The position numbers and the translations under genes are program-made. This document shows, in pieces, positions 8,184 through 16,720 of a stretch of DNA of 64,000 nucleotides. Source of the stretch: Variovorax brevis. GTDB taxonomy: Bacteria; Pseudomonadota; Gammaproteobacteria; Burkholderiales; Burkholderiaceae_C. The first letter of the stretch is position 1, and each line of letters starts with the position of its first letter. The notes under the pieces were generated by a model. It had not been told where the DNA came from, did no database searches, and was given only the letters and a program-made list of their open reading frames with translations. The stretch lies in assembly GCF_030317105.1 (NCBI RefSeq), contig NZ_JASZYG010000012.1, forward strand, positions 62,001 through 126,000, written 5' to 3'.

Positions 8184-9950
8184 GTGCGCAAAGGCAGAGC
8201 AGGGCAGTCCCGTGCGGCCCGCACACCTGAGGCCCAGGCCAGTGCGGTGCAGGGCCGTGCCAACGAAATCGGCTTTCCGGGTCTGGCGGAACTTTCTGCG
8301 TTGCGCGCGTGGTACGAAGGGCTGAGCGCGCACGCGGCCGCGTCGCAATACCTTTCCTCGCAAATGGTGCAAGGGCGCTCGGCGCGCACTGCCATCGGCA
8401 ACGTGCGGCGCCAGCTCGCGCGCCATGCACGCGCGCGCCAACGCGAAGACCTGGCAGCGCTCTTCACGCAGCCTGTCCAGGGGCGCGAGCGCAACGCCCG
8501 GGCGATCCATGACGCCATGGAACTGCTGCGCTCGCTGCCGGTCCCCGAGCCGCTTGTGACGGATCCCGTGGCGCACTGGTTGCCCACGCGCGCGGCGCAT
8601 GCCCTGAACGCCCACGGCATCCAGACGCTGGCGGACCTGACCGTGCGGGTGCCGCGCGCCCGCCGCTGGTGGGCCACCGTGCCAGGCTTGGGCGTGAAGT
8701 CCGGGAGGGCGATCGAAGCCTTTTTTGCGGCTCACCCCGCCTTGACGGAGCGTGCCAAGGCGCTGGTGGTGGTCCCCGTGGGCCCGATCGTGCCTTGGGA
8801 GCACATGGAAGAGGGCTTTGTGCCGCAGGACCTGGATGGCTCGCAGGGTCTGTTGCGCGCGCCGGCGGGCACGTGCTTGCTGGCGGCGCGCAACGACTAC
8901 GAAGCCGTGCAGGCCTGGCTTGCCCTCCAGGATTCGCAGGCCACCCGGCGCGCGTACCGCAAGGAGGCCGAGCGCCTGCTACTGTGGGCCATCCTGGAGC
9001 AAAAGAAAGCGCTGTCGTCGCTCGTGATGGAAGACGCCATTCAATATCGGGCGTTCCTGCGGCGGCCCGCGCCGCGGGGGCGCTGGGTGGGCCCGGCGCG
9101 GCCCCGCGCTTGCGGCGAATGGCGCCCATTCCAGGACAACCTGGCGCCGATGTCTGTGGCGTACGCCCTGTCGGTCGTCAGCGCCCTGTTTCGCTGGTTG
9201 GTGGAGCAGCGCTACCTGCTGGGCAATCCCTTTGCCGGCGTCAAAGTCAAAGGCGCCCGCCATGAAAAGGCGTTCGATGCCTCCCGCATGTTCACGGACC
9301 ACGAGTGGACGCTGGTGCGGGGCACCGCCGACGGCATCGAGTGGACCGATGGCTGGACGCCGGAGAGCGCGCAGCGCCTTCGCTTTGTGCTGGAGTTCTG
9401 GTACGCGACCGGGCTTCGCCCCAGCGAGATGGTCGCCGCCCGGCTGGGGGCCATCGAGTGCGACGCGCAGGACGCCCATTGGCTCAACGTCACGGGCAAG
9501 GGCAGCAAATGCGGCAAGGTGGCGCTCCCATTCATGGCGCGAAGCGCGCTCGAGCACTATCTGGTGCAGCGGGGACTGCCTTTGTCCCGGGAACTCTGGA
9601 ATCCCAAAGTGCCGCTGGTGCCTGCGCTGGCCGAGGATGGCGCAGGCATCTCAGGGTCGCGCCTGTGGAGCCTCATGCGGCGATTTTTCCTGCGGGCTGC
9701 GGCCTCATTGGAAAAGGTGAGCCCATCCACAGCAGAAAAGCTGAAGCGCGCCACGCCCCACTGGATGCGGCACACGCACGCCAGCCATGCGCTCGCCCAC
9801 GGGGTGGCTTTGACCACCGTGCGCGATAACCTGCGCCACGCCTCCGTCGCCACCACATCGGTGTACCTGCATGCCGATGAGATCCAGCGGGCGCGGCAAA
9901 TCGGGGAGGCGTTTCCCGTTTCCTTCGCAGGCGGAAAGCCCCAAAACTGA
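8184..9950 (+). CDS. Large tyrosine recombinase / site-specific integrase
   Basis: 588 residues. GTG 8184 follows AAAGGA (8173-8178) at good spacing. Residues 20-230 form a long N-terminal extension of the type often named DUF3701, which includes a helix-hairpin-helix-like stretch ('VPGLGVKSGRAIEAFFA'). Residues 235-340 are the core-binding SAM-like domain ('YEAVQAWLALQDSQATRRAY'). The catalytic domain follows with Arg412 ('ATGLRPSEM'), His526 and Arg529 ('PHWMRHTH'), His552 ('LRHASV') and the nucleophile Tyr561 ('TSVYLHAD'). All key residues are present, so the enzyme should be active. It is probably the mobility gene of the island; its att sites were not found by eye. Confidence 0.93.
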   Translation: MRKGRAGQSRAARTPEAQASAVQGRANEIGFPGLAELSALRAWYEGLSAHAAASQYLSSQMVQGRSARTAIGNVRRQLARHARARQREDLAALFTQPVQGRERNARAIHDAMELLRSLPVPEPLVTDPVAHWLPTRAAHALNAHGIQTLADLTVRVPRARRWWATVPGLGVKSGRAIEAFFAAHPALTERAKALVVVPVGPIVPWEHMEEGFVPQDLDGSQGLLRAPAGTCLLAARNDYEAVQAWLALQDSQATRRAYRKEAERLLLWAILEQKKALSSLVMEDAIQYRAFLRRPAPRGRWVGPARPRACGEWRPFQDNLAPMSVAYALSVVSALFRWLVEQRYLLGNPFAGVKVKGARHEKAFDASRMFTDHEWTLVRGTADGIEWTDGWTPESAQRLRFVLEFWYATGLRPSEMVAARLGAIECDAQDAHWLNVTGKGSKCGKVALPFMARSALEHYLVQRGLPLSRELWNPKVPLVPALAEDGAGISGSRLWSLMRRFFLRAAASLEKVSPSTAEKLKRATPHWMRHTHASHALAHGVALTTVRDNLRHASVATTSVYLHADEIQRARQIGEAFPVSFAGGKPQN

Positions 9951-10204
9951 ACGCACCGCGGCTCGCCTTGGCGGGGCGGGGCTGCGCCATCTGCGGCCCA
10001 GTCAGCCAGAAATTTCTCTTTTCGGTTGAGGGCGCCGCGGTGTATCTGGGATCTGGGCCTCTTCTACCGTCCCATCACAGCGCTAGAGGGATTCAGGAGC
10101 CATTGAACGGGGTGAGTCTGAAGCGCACGCGCGGCGCGCCGTCCTCCGATCCGGCACCCGCGGCCTGAAACACGCGCAATTTCCAAATTCCTTCTACCCA
10201 AGAA

Positions 10205-10594
10205 TTACTTCTCGGTCATCGACGCCAATACCGTTGGCAGGCGCTTTTCATACTCGGCGACAAAAGCCACCATCTCAATGTCCATGGCCTTGAGCAGATT
10301 TCGCAACTCCACAAATCCCAGGCGGCGTGAGCCACTCTCGATTCGCGAGAGTTCGTCCTGGCCCACCGAAACGACACGCTTTGACAACTGCGCTTGCGTC
10401 AGGTGCCTGCCCAGGCGCACCTCCTTCAGGAGATCGATGACCAGCTCGAGCTCCGCGATCCTTGTCGAGCCCGCCTCTCGTTGCGCGTTGAGGCGATCTG
10501 CAACCTGAGCCTGCGTGAGGTTTGCGGCGAGTCGAGCCTCCTTGATGAGCTCGGCCACCAGTCGTGCTTCTTGCCTAGAGTCTGTCCGTTTCAT
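10205..10594 (-). CDS. XRE-family regulator with a duplicated half-HTH
   Basis: 129 residues from ATG 10594, preceded by AAGGAA at suitable spacing; the frame is open further upstream but without a start signal. Residues 12-38 ('LVAELIKEARLAANLTQAQV') repeat the first two helices of the domain at residues 51-88 ('LVIDLLKEVRLGRHLTQAQL' and then 'QDELSRIESGSRRLGFVELR'). Only the second copy has the recognition helix and the closing helices, so this is one working cro/C1-type HTH plus a partial extra copy. The C-terminus ('MDIEMVAFVAEYEKRLP') may be a dimerisation helix. It faces the operon that starts at 11127/11591 and is its likely local regulator (inference). Confidence 0.75.
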   Translation of the reverse strand: MKRTDSRQEARLVAELIKEARLAANLTQAQVADRLNAQREAGSTRIAELELVIDLLKEVRLGRHLTQAQLSKRVVSVGQDELSRIESGSRRLGFVELRNLLKAMDIEMVAFVAEYEKRLPTVLASMTEK

Positions 10595-11126
10595 GCGCCA
10601 ATTCCTTGCATGGCGCGAAAGGATGGGGGCTAGTTTGATATATGGATAATCGGCATATGACAATAAACCATATTTAGATTGATCATCTAGGGGGAATATC
10701 CTGCGACGAAGAACCGGGTCGTTCCTCGAGCGCGAAGTCGAAAATGACGAAAAACCATGGGGCTTGAGTTCAGGGTGCATCGCTGGGGACTGCGATTAGC
10801 CCGGCGCTTTCGCTGACAAATGAGGGAACGGAGGCCCAGCTCTCCGTCAACATAATCACCAGGGGTCTCGCGCGGAGGATCCGAAACGCACGCGATCGAT
10901 CGCCCCTGATGGGGCGGCAGGGCCAGATCGTGCTGGACGGCTCCGCGCAAATGGCCGGTACCGCCGCGCCCGTTGGCCATTTTCAGGAGGAGGGCGTCGC
11001 AGGGGCCCCTGTGCGCATTTTCTGCGCCGTTCCACATTAAGTCGCCGCGCCGCCTTCGGTAGATCCAGGGGCCCTTGGTGCCGATATTCGATTGCAAGAC
11101 ATGCGCGGATCAGGTTAAATGAGCAT
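10595..11126. promoter_or_regulatory. Divergent intergenic region between the XRE gene and the island operon
   Basis: 532 bases without a convincing gene. The ends are AT-rich and carry repeated GCATATG/CATATG elements (10653-10659 near the XRE gene; 11123-11129 and 11139-11145 near the operon). The middle (10700-11040) is GC-rich with open frames that match nothing I recognise. Confidence 0.4.
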
Positions 11127-11145
11127 ATGGCAAATCGACATATGC
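11123..11145. repeat. Inverted repeat GCATATG-N9-CATATGC, candidate operator
   Basis: GCATATG (11123-11129) and CATATGC (11139-11145) form a perfect 7-bp palindrome around 9 bases, overlapping the first possible start codon of the operon (11127). Another GCATATG lies at 10653-10659 upstream of the XRE gene. It could be the XRE binding site; binding is inference. Confidence 0.4.
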
Positions 11146-11594
11146 TGTATTCACATACACATCGTGCCGCTTCTTCTCCTGCATCGATCAGGCCCTCGTC
11201 CGGCAGTGCCGAGAAAATCCTGACACGACCGTGGGACCGAGTGCGCCGCATCGAAGATTTCAAGCGTCGCGTCAGAGATGTGAGTGGGCCTCGCATGGAT
11301 TTGACCCGGCACGCCGGTGCACATCCTGACTTCGCCAACGCCTGGGAGCAGGTGGATGCACTCCTCATCGAAGCCGGACACCACTTGCACTGTCAGCATG
11401 CAAACGGGACCTTCGGCGCGGCTCGGTGCCTCTCCCAGTCGGCGGCGCGGGAAGTCCCTGCGCTTCGACAGCCGGCGTTGCTCGTTTGTCGAAGGCGGCA
11501 TGCCAACAAGGCGGCACGACCGGTGCGATCGATCACCTTGGTTGACGCTGCTCAAGAGGAACTGGGCCGGACGCCCGCAAGGAGATTGAAGTGA
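11127..11594 (+). pseudogene. Degenerate paralogue of the zinc-ribbon protein that follows
   Basis: 155 codons, ending inside the start of the next gene. From residue 40 on, 'RIEDFKRRVRDVSG', 'HPDFANAWEQVDALL' and 'TFGAARCL' align with 'SLEDLKARFGYMFEG', 'LPDFAKACEQIDALL' and 'KFGAARYYF' of the next protein. After 'GAARCL' the likeness fades, returning only at 'ITLVDAAQEELG' (compare 'IDRLIDEVERKSLG'), and the zinc-ribbon cysteines are missing. The first 38 residues are unrelated. It is most likely a decayed tandem duplicate, although it is still open and could be translated. Confidence 0.5.
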
Positions 11595-12064
11595 TTTCCC
11601 TCGAAGATCTCAAAGCCCGCTTCGGCTACATGTTTGAAGGCGAAAACATCGGCCTGACCTTCTACGCCGGTTGGTTGCCCGACTTCGCCAAGGCGTGCGA
11701 GCAGATCGACGCCTTGCTCGGCGCAAACAAGAACGGGTTTCACTTCTCCCAGGCCAAGGAGAAGTTCGGCGCGGCGCGCTATTACTTTTCATACGGGGGA
11801 AGCTCGCGCATGGTCTTGGACGCCCAGGGCCTTGGCAAATTCGTCACGGCAACCCGCAGGGGGGATCGTGTTGCCGACAAGATCGACCGCCTCATCGACG
11901 AGGTAGAAAGAAAATCCTTGGGGACCTGCATGATTTGCGGTGCGCCAGGAAAGACGATGCCGTCTCCTGACTGGCTGCGCACACTGTGCCAGGCCCATAC
12001 TCCGCAGGCATGCGGGCGCAAGGCGTTCACCGACCTTCTGCGCAACGCAATCGTTCACGCATGA
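11591..12064 (+). CDS. Zinc-ribbon island protein (paralogue family A)
   Basis: 157 residues. GTG 11591 follows AAGGAGA (11579-11585). The N-terminal part ('LEDLKARFGYMFEGENIGLT', 'FYAGWLPDFAKACEQIDALL') is followed by 'KEKFGAARYYFSYGG'. A C-terminal treble-clef or zinc-ribbon-like motif has C-x2-C ('TCMICG') and C-x2-H ('LCQAH'). The same architecture recurs at 15096-15893, fused there to another domain, and in decayed form just upstream. The stop overlaps the next start (ATGA at 12061-12064), which indicates translational coupling. No function is known to me; a nucleic-acid or protein-binding role of the zinc site is inference. Confidence 0.7.
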   Translation: MISLEDLKARFGYMFEGENIGLTFYAGWLPDFAKACEQIDALLGANKNGFHFSQAKEKFGAARYYFSYGGSSRMVLDAQGLGKFVTATRRGDRVADKIDRLIDEVERKSLGTCMICGAPGKTMPSPDWLRTLCQAHTPQACGRKAFTDLLRNAIVHA

Positions 12065-13104
12065 CGATCGACGATCTTCGAACACCGGATGGGAGCGCGT
12101 GGTGCCATGCCGTGGGCTGGGCCCTGAGCGAATTCAGTTCCCGTGCACTTGAGCATCACGATCGGCTGCAGAGCCAGGGCGACAGCGAATGGACCAGGCC
12201 CTATCTCGGGGAGAGCCTCAGCGTGCTCGAGTCTGCGCAGCGTGCCCTCGGAAGTCTCGACAAAGCGCTCCTGTGGGTCCGCGAAGGCGAACTCGCTCCC
12301 TTCGACGGCGTCACTCCTTTGAAGCTCCTGGCGGAAGGCCGAACGGACGATGCGTTGGCCTGCCTGTGGGTGATGCGCATCGGCGCCCAACGCGCCGCCG
12401 AAGAACGCCGCAGCCGCTTGAACTTGAGGACGGTAATGTTCCTGGACTTCGACGATGTGATCTGCCTGGATGCGGAGGGCATGTTCGACGTCATGCGCGA
12501 ACTCCTGCAAGAAGGCGCGAACACCGACGAGGTCCTCGACAGGCGCCCGAACTTCTGGCGCCTGCTGTTTGACCCGCAGGCGGTGCAGCATCTGGCGTTC
12601 CTGCACGGGGAGTTCAAGCCCGAGTACGTGCTGTCGACGTCTTGGCGGTATTTCTTCGGGCCGGCACTGGTCGAGATCATGAAGCGGTGCGACCTTGATT
12701 TCGTCGTCGAGAATCTTCACGGGGACAACATGACGAAGGTCGGGCTTCGCCACGCCAACCGGTGGCGCGAGATCCAGTTCTGGCTTGGAGAGCACCCGGC
12801 GTATATCCAAAACTTTGTCATCCTGGACGACACCCTGTCCGGCAGAGACATCCAGGAAGCGCTTGCCATGTGCCCGGACGACATACGGGCCCGGTATGAG
12901 CCCTTCATCGTGCTGTGCCAGCCGACGAAGGGCATCACCCACGCTGAGTTTTGCATGTTGCGCAGCGCATTTCTTTTGCGCCGTGAGAACCTCAAACGAA
13001 CCCTCGAGCAGACCCACGCGCAATGGGAGGCGCTGCACAACGACCTGATGGCGCGTGCCGCGGCCCCCGACGACAAGCCGTCGGCCGGGGAGGACGGCGC
13101 ATGA
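12061..13104 (+). CDS. HAD-fold protein, related to HAD domains of RNA-repair ('Swiss army knife') proteins
   Basis: 347 residues from ATG 12061, overlapping the previous stop by ATGA. Residues 128-260 are a HAD hydrolase core. Motif I is 'MFLDFDDVICL' (Asp129, Asp131), a motif II-like serine sits in 'VLSTSWRYFF', and the final acidic pair is 'FVILDDT' (Asp256, Asp257). The spacing and the phrase 'STSW' recall the HAD_SAK families found in RNA-repair and phage-conflict proteins. Residues 80-115 ('FDGVTPLKLLAEGRTDDALA') resemble the toxin-binding segment of MbcA/ParS/Xre antitoxins. The C-terminus is a charged helix. A phosphatase acting on nucleic-acid ends is plausible but inferred. Confidence 0.65.
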   Translation: MTIDDLRTPDGSAWCHAVGWALSEFSSRALEHHDRLQSQGDSEWTRPYLGESLSVLESAQRALGSLDKALLWVREGELAPFDGVTPLKLLAEGRTDDALACLWVMRIGAQRAAEERRSRLNLRTVMFLDFDDVICLDAEGMFDVMRELLQEGANTDEVLDRRPNFWRLLFDPQAVQHLAFLHGEFKPEYVLSTSWRYFFGPALVEIMKRCDLDFVVENLHGDNMTKVGLRHANRWREIQFWLGEHPAYIQNFVILDDTLSGRDIQEALAMCPDDIRARYEPFIVLCQPTKGITHAEFCMLRSAFLLRRENLKRTLEQTHAQWEALHNDLMARAAAPDDKPSAGEDGA

Positions 13105-13147
13105 AAGTGCAAATGTCTGCGGGCCAACGCGATGCGGGAGATGCGGC

Positions 13148-14431
13148 ATGACAAAGGCACGTTGGGACGGCGAGGAGCCGCCGGGCTTTGCGACGCATTT
13201 GCCGGATCGGAACTACGGTGAGCGCGACGCCCGGATTCTTGTGCCGTACGCGGTCAAAGAGGCGCTGCTGGAGGAGTTGAAGCAGCGCAAGAGGCAACAG
13301 GAGGAACAGGAAGCGCGCGTCCAGGCCGAAAGCGCAAAAGACGAAGGCGGGACGCGAAGCAAGCTCTTCAAGTACAGGGCAGCTGTTGCCAACTTTGAGG
13401 GCTTTGACAACGAGGAGGGCATTATTGCTGCGTTTGAACAGCGTGATCCGCCCATTGGCGAATACAGCGCCTATCGTGTCCTGACAGGCGCCGAACTGGT
13501 GCGCGCTGCCAAGGTCTCGCTCGCCGCGCGCGACGACGACCATCGAAAGCATGAATGCGACCTGTTCGAGAAGCTGTTTGAATTGGGGCCGTATCGTGTA
13601 GTGGCGAATCCGGCCCGGGATCCGGGTGCCTGGCGCCAATCCTTGGCTGAATTGCGTGAGGGCTTTCCGCACTTTCAGGAGGTCACCGCGTTTGTCGAGA
13701 ACCGGGTCTACCTGTCCCAGGTCTCGGGCAAGCCATTGACCATCCCCGCCATCCACCTCACGGGGGATCCGGGCGTTGGCAAAACCCGCTATGCCAACGA
13801 GTTGGCCAGGCGACTTGGCAAGCCGATCCGCGTGCATTCCATGGAGAATGCGCAGGCGGCAGCCGCCCTGTTGGGCACAGAGCGCCACTGGAGCACAGCC
13901 TGTCCGGGCATGGTGTTTGACGAGATCGTCTTGGGTAGGCGCGCAGACCCCATGTTCATGATCGAAGAGCTCGACAAGGCCGCCGTCGGAGGCAACTGCA
14001 ACCCGGCAGCGCCTTTGCACTCATTGCTCGAACCGACAACGGCAGCGAACGCCTGTGATGCGTTCCTGGGCATCCACTTCGATGCGCGCCTGGCCACCTT
14101 CATCGCGACATCCAACGACCGAAGCAAGGTGCCCGAGTCGCTGCTTTCGCGGTTCCGCGAATTCGTGATCCTTGCGCCCACGGGCGAGCAGGCGCTGCAG
14201 TTGGCACGCGTGGTGGTGCGCAGTGTCATCGCGGAGGCGGGTGTTCCGGGTTTCGCCATGCCGCACGACGCGTGGTCGCACAAGATTGCGCATCTCACGC
14301 CGCGCGAGATCGGGCATTTTGTGCACCAGGCGGTCGCCCGAGCGGTGCGGGGCGATCGTCGACACCTGACCGCAGCCGACTTGCCAGCAGATGGGACGGA
14401 TGCCGGCGCGGAAGGCAGAAAGCTTCATTGA
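13148..14431 (+). CDS. AAA+ ATPase, Lon-like core
   Basis: 427 residues from ATG 13148, preceded by GGGAG (13136-13140). Residues 1-60 are a charged coiled coil ('LLEELKQRKRQQEEQEARV'). Residues 60-195 are a helical domain of unknown type. The AAA+ module follows, with Walker A 'GDPGVGKT' (206-213), a Walker B-like 'MFMIEELDKAA', sensor 1 in 'TFIATSNDRSKVPE' and the arginine finger in 'SLLSRFREF'. A helical lid ends the protein ('LTPREIGHFVHQAVARAV'). The core resembles Lon, but no protease or membrane domain is attached, so it should act as a remodelling ATPase for another protein of this operon (inference). Confidence 0.85.
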   Translation: MTKARWDGEEPPGFATHLPDRNYGERDARILVPYAVKEALLEELKQRKRQQEEQEARVQAESAKDEGGTRSKLFKYRAAVANFEGFDNEEGIIAAFEQRDPPIGEYSAYRVLTGAELVRAAKVSLAARDDDHRKHECDLFEKLFELGPYRVVANPARDPGAWRQSLAELREGFPHFQEVTAFVENRVYLSQVSGKPLTIPAIHLTGDPGVGKTRYANELARRLGKPIRVHSMENAQAAAALLGTERHWSTACPGMVFDEIVLGRRADPMFMIEELDKAAVGGNCNPAAPLHSLLEPTTAANACDAFLGIHFDARLATFIATSNDRSKVPESLLSRFREFVILAPTGEQALQLARVVVRSVIAEAGVPGFAMPHDAWSHKIAHLTPREIGHFVHQAVARAVRGDRRHLTAADLPADGTDAGAEGRKLH

Positions 14432-14564
14432 AAAGTATGGCGGCTTTCGCATCTTCCATCGCCGGTTCCACGGACCCGGCCCACGCCGCATCCCCTTGCC
14501 CGGCAGGCGAAGGCCGGCACAGCGGAATCGAACAGGCCGAACTTTTGATGAAAGGACCCATTCA

Positions 14565-14900
14565 ATGCTTTCAATCATTGCCAACCTGGGAGCGCTATGC
14601 GATTCCTTCCGCCTTCTCGACCAGATCGCGCGCCACCCTGAAAGGCATCTGGAACGCTTTGGTGGAGAGCTTCCGGAGGGGTTGCGGGTCCAGGCGTGGC
14701 GTGTCTTGCGCCAGTACTGCGATCCCGACGAGTTGGAAGAAGCCTCCGGGTGGACGCTGGAGCAATTGCTGGTGTCCCTTCGCAATCGCCGCGATGAAAG
14801 ATCCGGTGGGGCGGGCGAGTCCAAGACGAGCCGTCCCACCTTGAACCTCAAGGACGACTTCGATTTGAATCTGCGTATTCCTCCCGCAAAGCGCGACTGA
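14565..14900 (+). CDS. BPSL0761-like island protein (copy 1)
   Basis: 111 residues from ATG 14565 with AAAGGA at 14551-14556; the frame is open upstream into the ATPase gene, but the homology begins here. 'LGALCDSFRLLDQI', 'HLERFGGELPEGL' and 'VLRQYCDPDELEEASGWTLE' follow the pattern shared by three other genes in this operon: two helices, 'RFGGELP', then a helix ending in a Pro or Asp turn. The C-terminus is a polar tail ('LNLKDDFDLNLRIPPA'). The family is widespread in Burkholderiales islands and, as far as I know, uncharacterised. Confidence 0.6.
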   Translation: MLSIIANLGALCDSFRLLDQIARHPERHLERFGGELPEGLRVQAWRVLRQYCDPDELEEASGWTLEQLLVSLRNRRDERSGGAGESKTSRPTLNLKDDFDLNLRIPPAKRD

Positions 14901-15095
14901 GTGCGCGACCTCAAGCCGTGCAGGGGAACCTTGGTGATGAACGCTTTGTGAAATGCATGCGGCAGACCGCTTGAAGTGGAAGTTGCGAGCCCTGGCCTTC
15001 CCCTTGGAGCCGTCGTCCCTGTGACGCGTGTGTGTCCACGCTCAATCGTGATGAGGCGAGCTACGGAGCCGCACAACCAGGAAGGATTTTCAAAC

Positions 15096-15893
15096 GTGAA
15101 ACTTAGCGTCGATCAGTTCAATGCGCTCGCAACGGTGCGAGACCTGCTGTTTCAAATGGGTCCGCGGCCTGCCAGGCACAAGCAATACTTTGGCGGCGAG
15201 ATTCCGAGAGACCTGACCGCGATGGCACTCATGCTATTGCTTGAGTTCCCAACGGAGGAGGAGCTTCTGCAATTGACCGACTGGGATGAGCCTTCTCCAA
15301 TGGCCGAGCAAACGCGTCAACCCGCTCTTGCAAGGACATATGCGGAGTTGCGACGGCGATTTCCACTCATGTTCAAGGAAGCATGCCACGCGTCCTATCA
15401 CCTCTACAGGGGATGGTTGCTGCCCATCGCGGAGGCGTGCAATGAAATCCATGCCATCGCAGCGGCCACCGAACTGGTCTTCAACTGGGATTGCATCGGG
15501 CGCCATCGGGGCGGACTGGACCTGTGCTACTGCGTGGAAGCCGCGTTTTCCACGAAAGGAACTGACATCGTCGCTGAGGCCCGTACATGTATCGAGGCGC
15601 AGGTGAAACAAGCCAAGGTTGCCTGTGATTCCAGGTGCGTCATCTGCGGTGAAAAGGCTGAGATCTCGGAGCTCAACTCGCTGAAGTTGTGCGTGTGTGA
15701 TCACCACAGCTCGTTGCGCAGGGAGTGGGATATTGATGAATTCCTGGAGTTGGCGACTGAGCCCCTGCTCTCTGCGAGCGAGCAGGCTTCACTGGAGGAG
15801 GAAAGCGAGATCCGGCCTGGCTTCGAGTACAAATTCCTGAGGTTCAAGGGAAGGAATCTGCCCTACAACTTGATCTCGCGAGGTAGGTCATGA
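15096..15893 (+). CDS. Fusion of a BPSL0761-like domain with the zinc-ribbon domain
   Basis: 265 residues. GTG 15096 has AGGAAGGA nine bases upstream (15079-15086); an ATG at 15051 is the alternative. Residues 1-65 ('KQYFGGEIPRDLTAMALMLL', 'LTDWDE') are the BPSL0761-like domain. Residues 75-215 match the zinc-ribbon protein at 11591 ('YAELRRRFPLMF', 'YRGWLLPIAEACNEIHA'), including C-x2-C 'RCVICG' and a second pair in 'LCVCDHH'. A unique C-terminal tail follows. As a fusion of two domains encoded separately in the same operon, it implies that the two families work together. Function unknown. Confidence 0.7.
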   Translation: MKLSVDQFNALATVRDLLFQMGPRPARHKQYFGGEIPRDLTAMALMLLLEFPTEEELLQLTDWDEPSPMAEQTRQPALARTYAELRRRFPLMFKEACHASYHLYRGWLLPIAEACNEIHAIAAATELVFNWDCIGRHRGGLDLCYCVEAAFSTKGTDIVAEARTCIEAQVKQAKVACDSRCVICGEKAEISELNSLKLCVCDHHSSLRREWDIDEFLELATEPLLSASEQASLEEESEIRPGFEYKFLRFKGRNLPYNLISRGRS

Positions 15894-16246
15894 CCGACGC
15901 CGAGCCAATCGATGGTGGCTGCCGCCAACGCGTGGGCAATTGCGTGCGACCACGGTGTGACGATGTTCCATCCGCAACGATCTCTCATCACTGCGTTGCA
16001 AGCGGGCTTTATGAGACGTTCCCCACGCATGGGGCCAAGGCAGTGATGGGTTGCGCGGTGGCACTCGAGGTCATTCCCGCGTACCTGCAGAAAAAGGGAT
16101 CAACGGCATCACCAGGCGATCAAGCATTCCGGGGCATTCCGAAAGAGCGCTTCATTGAACTTACGCGCGAGCGACCACGGTTCGTGGATGCAGACCTAAC
16201 GTGCCAGCCCGCCGCAGTGCCCAGACGGTGCGCCAAAGACTTATGA
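15890..16246 (+). CDS. Hypothetical protein with cysteine pairs, coupled to its neighbours
   Basis: 118 residues. ATG 15890 overlaps the previous stop (ATGA) and its own TGA overlaps the next ATG at 16243, so it is locked into a translationally coupled row. It has Cys-rich spots near the start ('GGCRQRVGNCVRPRCDD'), then a helical middle ('AKAVMGCAVALEVIPAYLQK') and the end 'ELTRERPRFVDADLTCQPAA'. The cysteines could bind metal, but no standard motif is complete. No family recognised. Confidence 0.5.
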   Translation: MTDAEPIDGGCRQRVGNCVRPRCDDVPSATISHHCVASGLYETFPTHGAKAVMGCAVALEVIPAYLQKKGSTASPGDQAFRGIPKERFIELTRERPRFVDADLTCQPAAVPRRCAKDL

Positions 16247-16572
16247 CGCTTCCCCACGAAAGATTGCGGGCGCTTGAGTCAGCATACGAATTTCTGATGC
16301 ACGTTGCCCATGGCACGCCGGGAGATCGGGCGCGGTTCGATGGTCTTGTCCCGCGTCGAATGGTTGACCATGCGAGAGCCATCCTGCGTCACTATCCCTC
16401 GCCCGCTGAAATGCGAGTTGCCGTTGTCTCCAGCGAAATGAAGAACTGGCTGGCCTTGACGCGCCGGGACGCGATGGAGGCCGTCGCCGCGGCACGCTTG
16501 ACGGAGGATGCCCCGGCATTCGAGAAGCTCATCGATGACACATCAGATGGCAAGGCAGACGACAACATCTGA
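16243..16572 (+). CDS. BPSL0761-like island protein (copy 3)
   Basis: 109 residues from ATG 16243, coupled by an ATGA overlap to the gene before. The start 'MTLPHERLRALESAYEFLMH' and the block 'RARFDGLVPRRMVDHARAIL' followed by 'RHYPSPAEM' match the fourth copy at 17132 ('MTMPHERLRALVWAGEMLY') closely, so the two likely arose by duplication. The glycine pair of the family motif is changed here (RFDGLVP). The tail is acidic. Probably a helical cytosolic protein; function unknown. Confidence 0.65.
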   Translation: MTLPHERLRALESAYEFLMHVAHGTPGDRARFDGLVPRRMVDHARAILRHYPSPAEMRVAVVSSEMKNWLALTRRDAMEAVAAARLTEDAPAFEKLIDDTSDGKADDNI

Positions 16573-16720
16573 GGCGCTGCCGATGAAGTTTCAATCGAAC
16601 GCACCGTGGCTCACGTCTTGTTGGACTCGCGCCGTGCGGGGCAGAGCTGGCATCGCCTGGAAATGGGGCAGATTGGAGCTGGACTCGAAGAAGGATGAAG
16701 TCGTTGAAAAAGGAAGCGTC

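Noticed and set aside
12055..13149. Leftward open frame of 364 codons opposite the HAD gene
   Set aside because: Antisense shadow. The plus-strand frame has start/stop coupling and HAD motifs; this one has neither.
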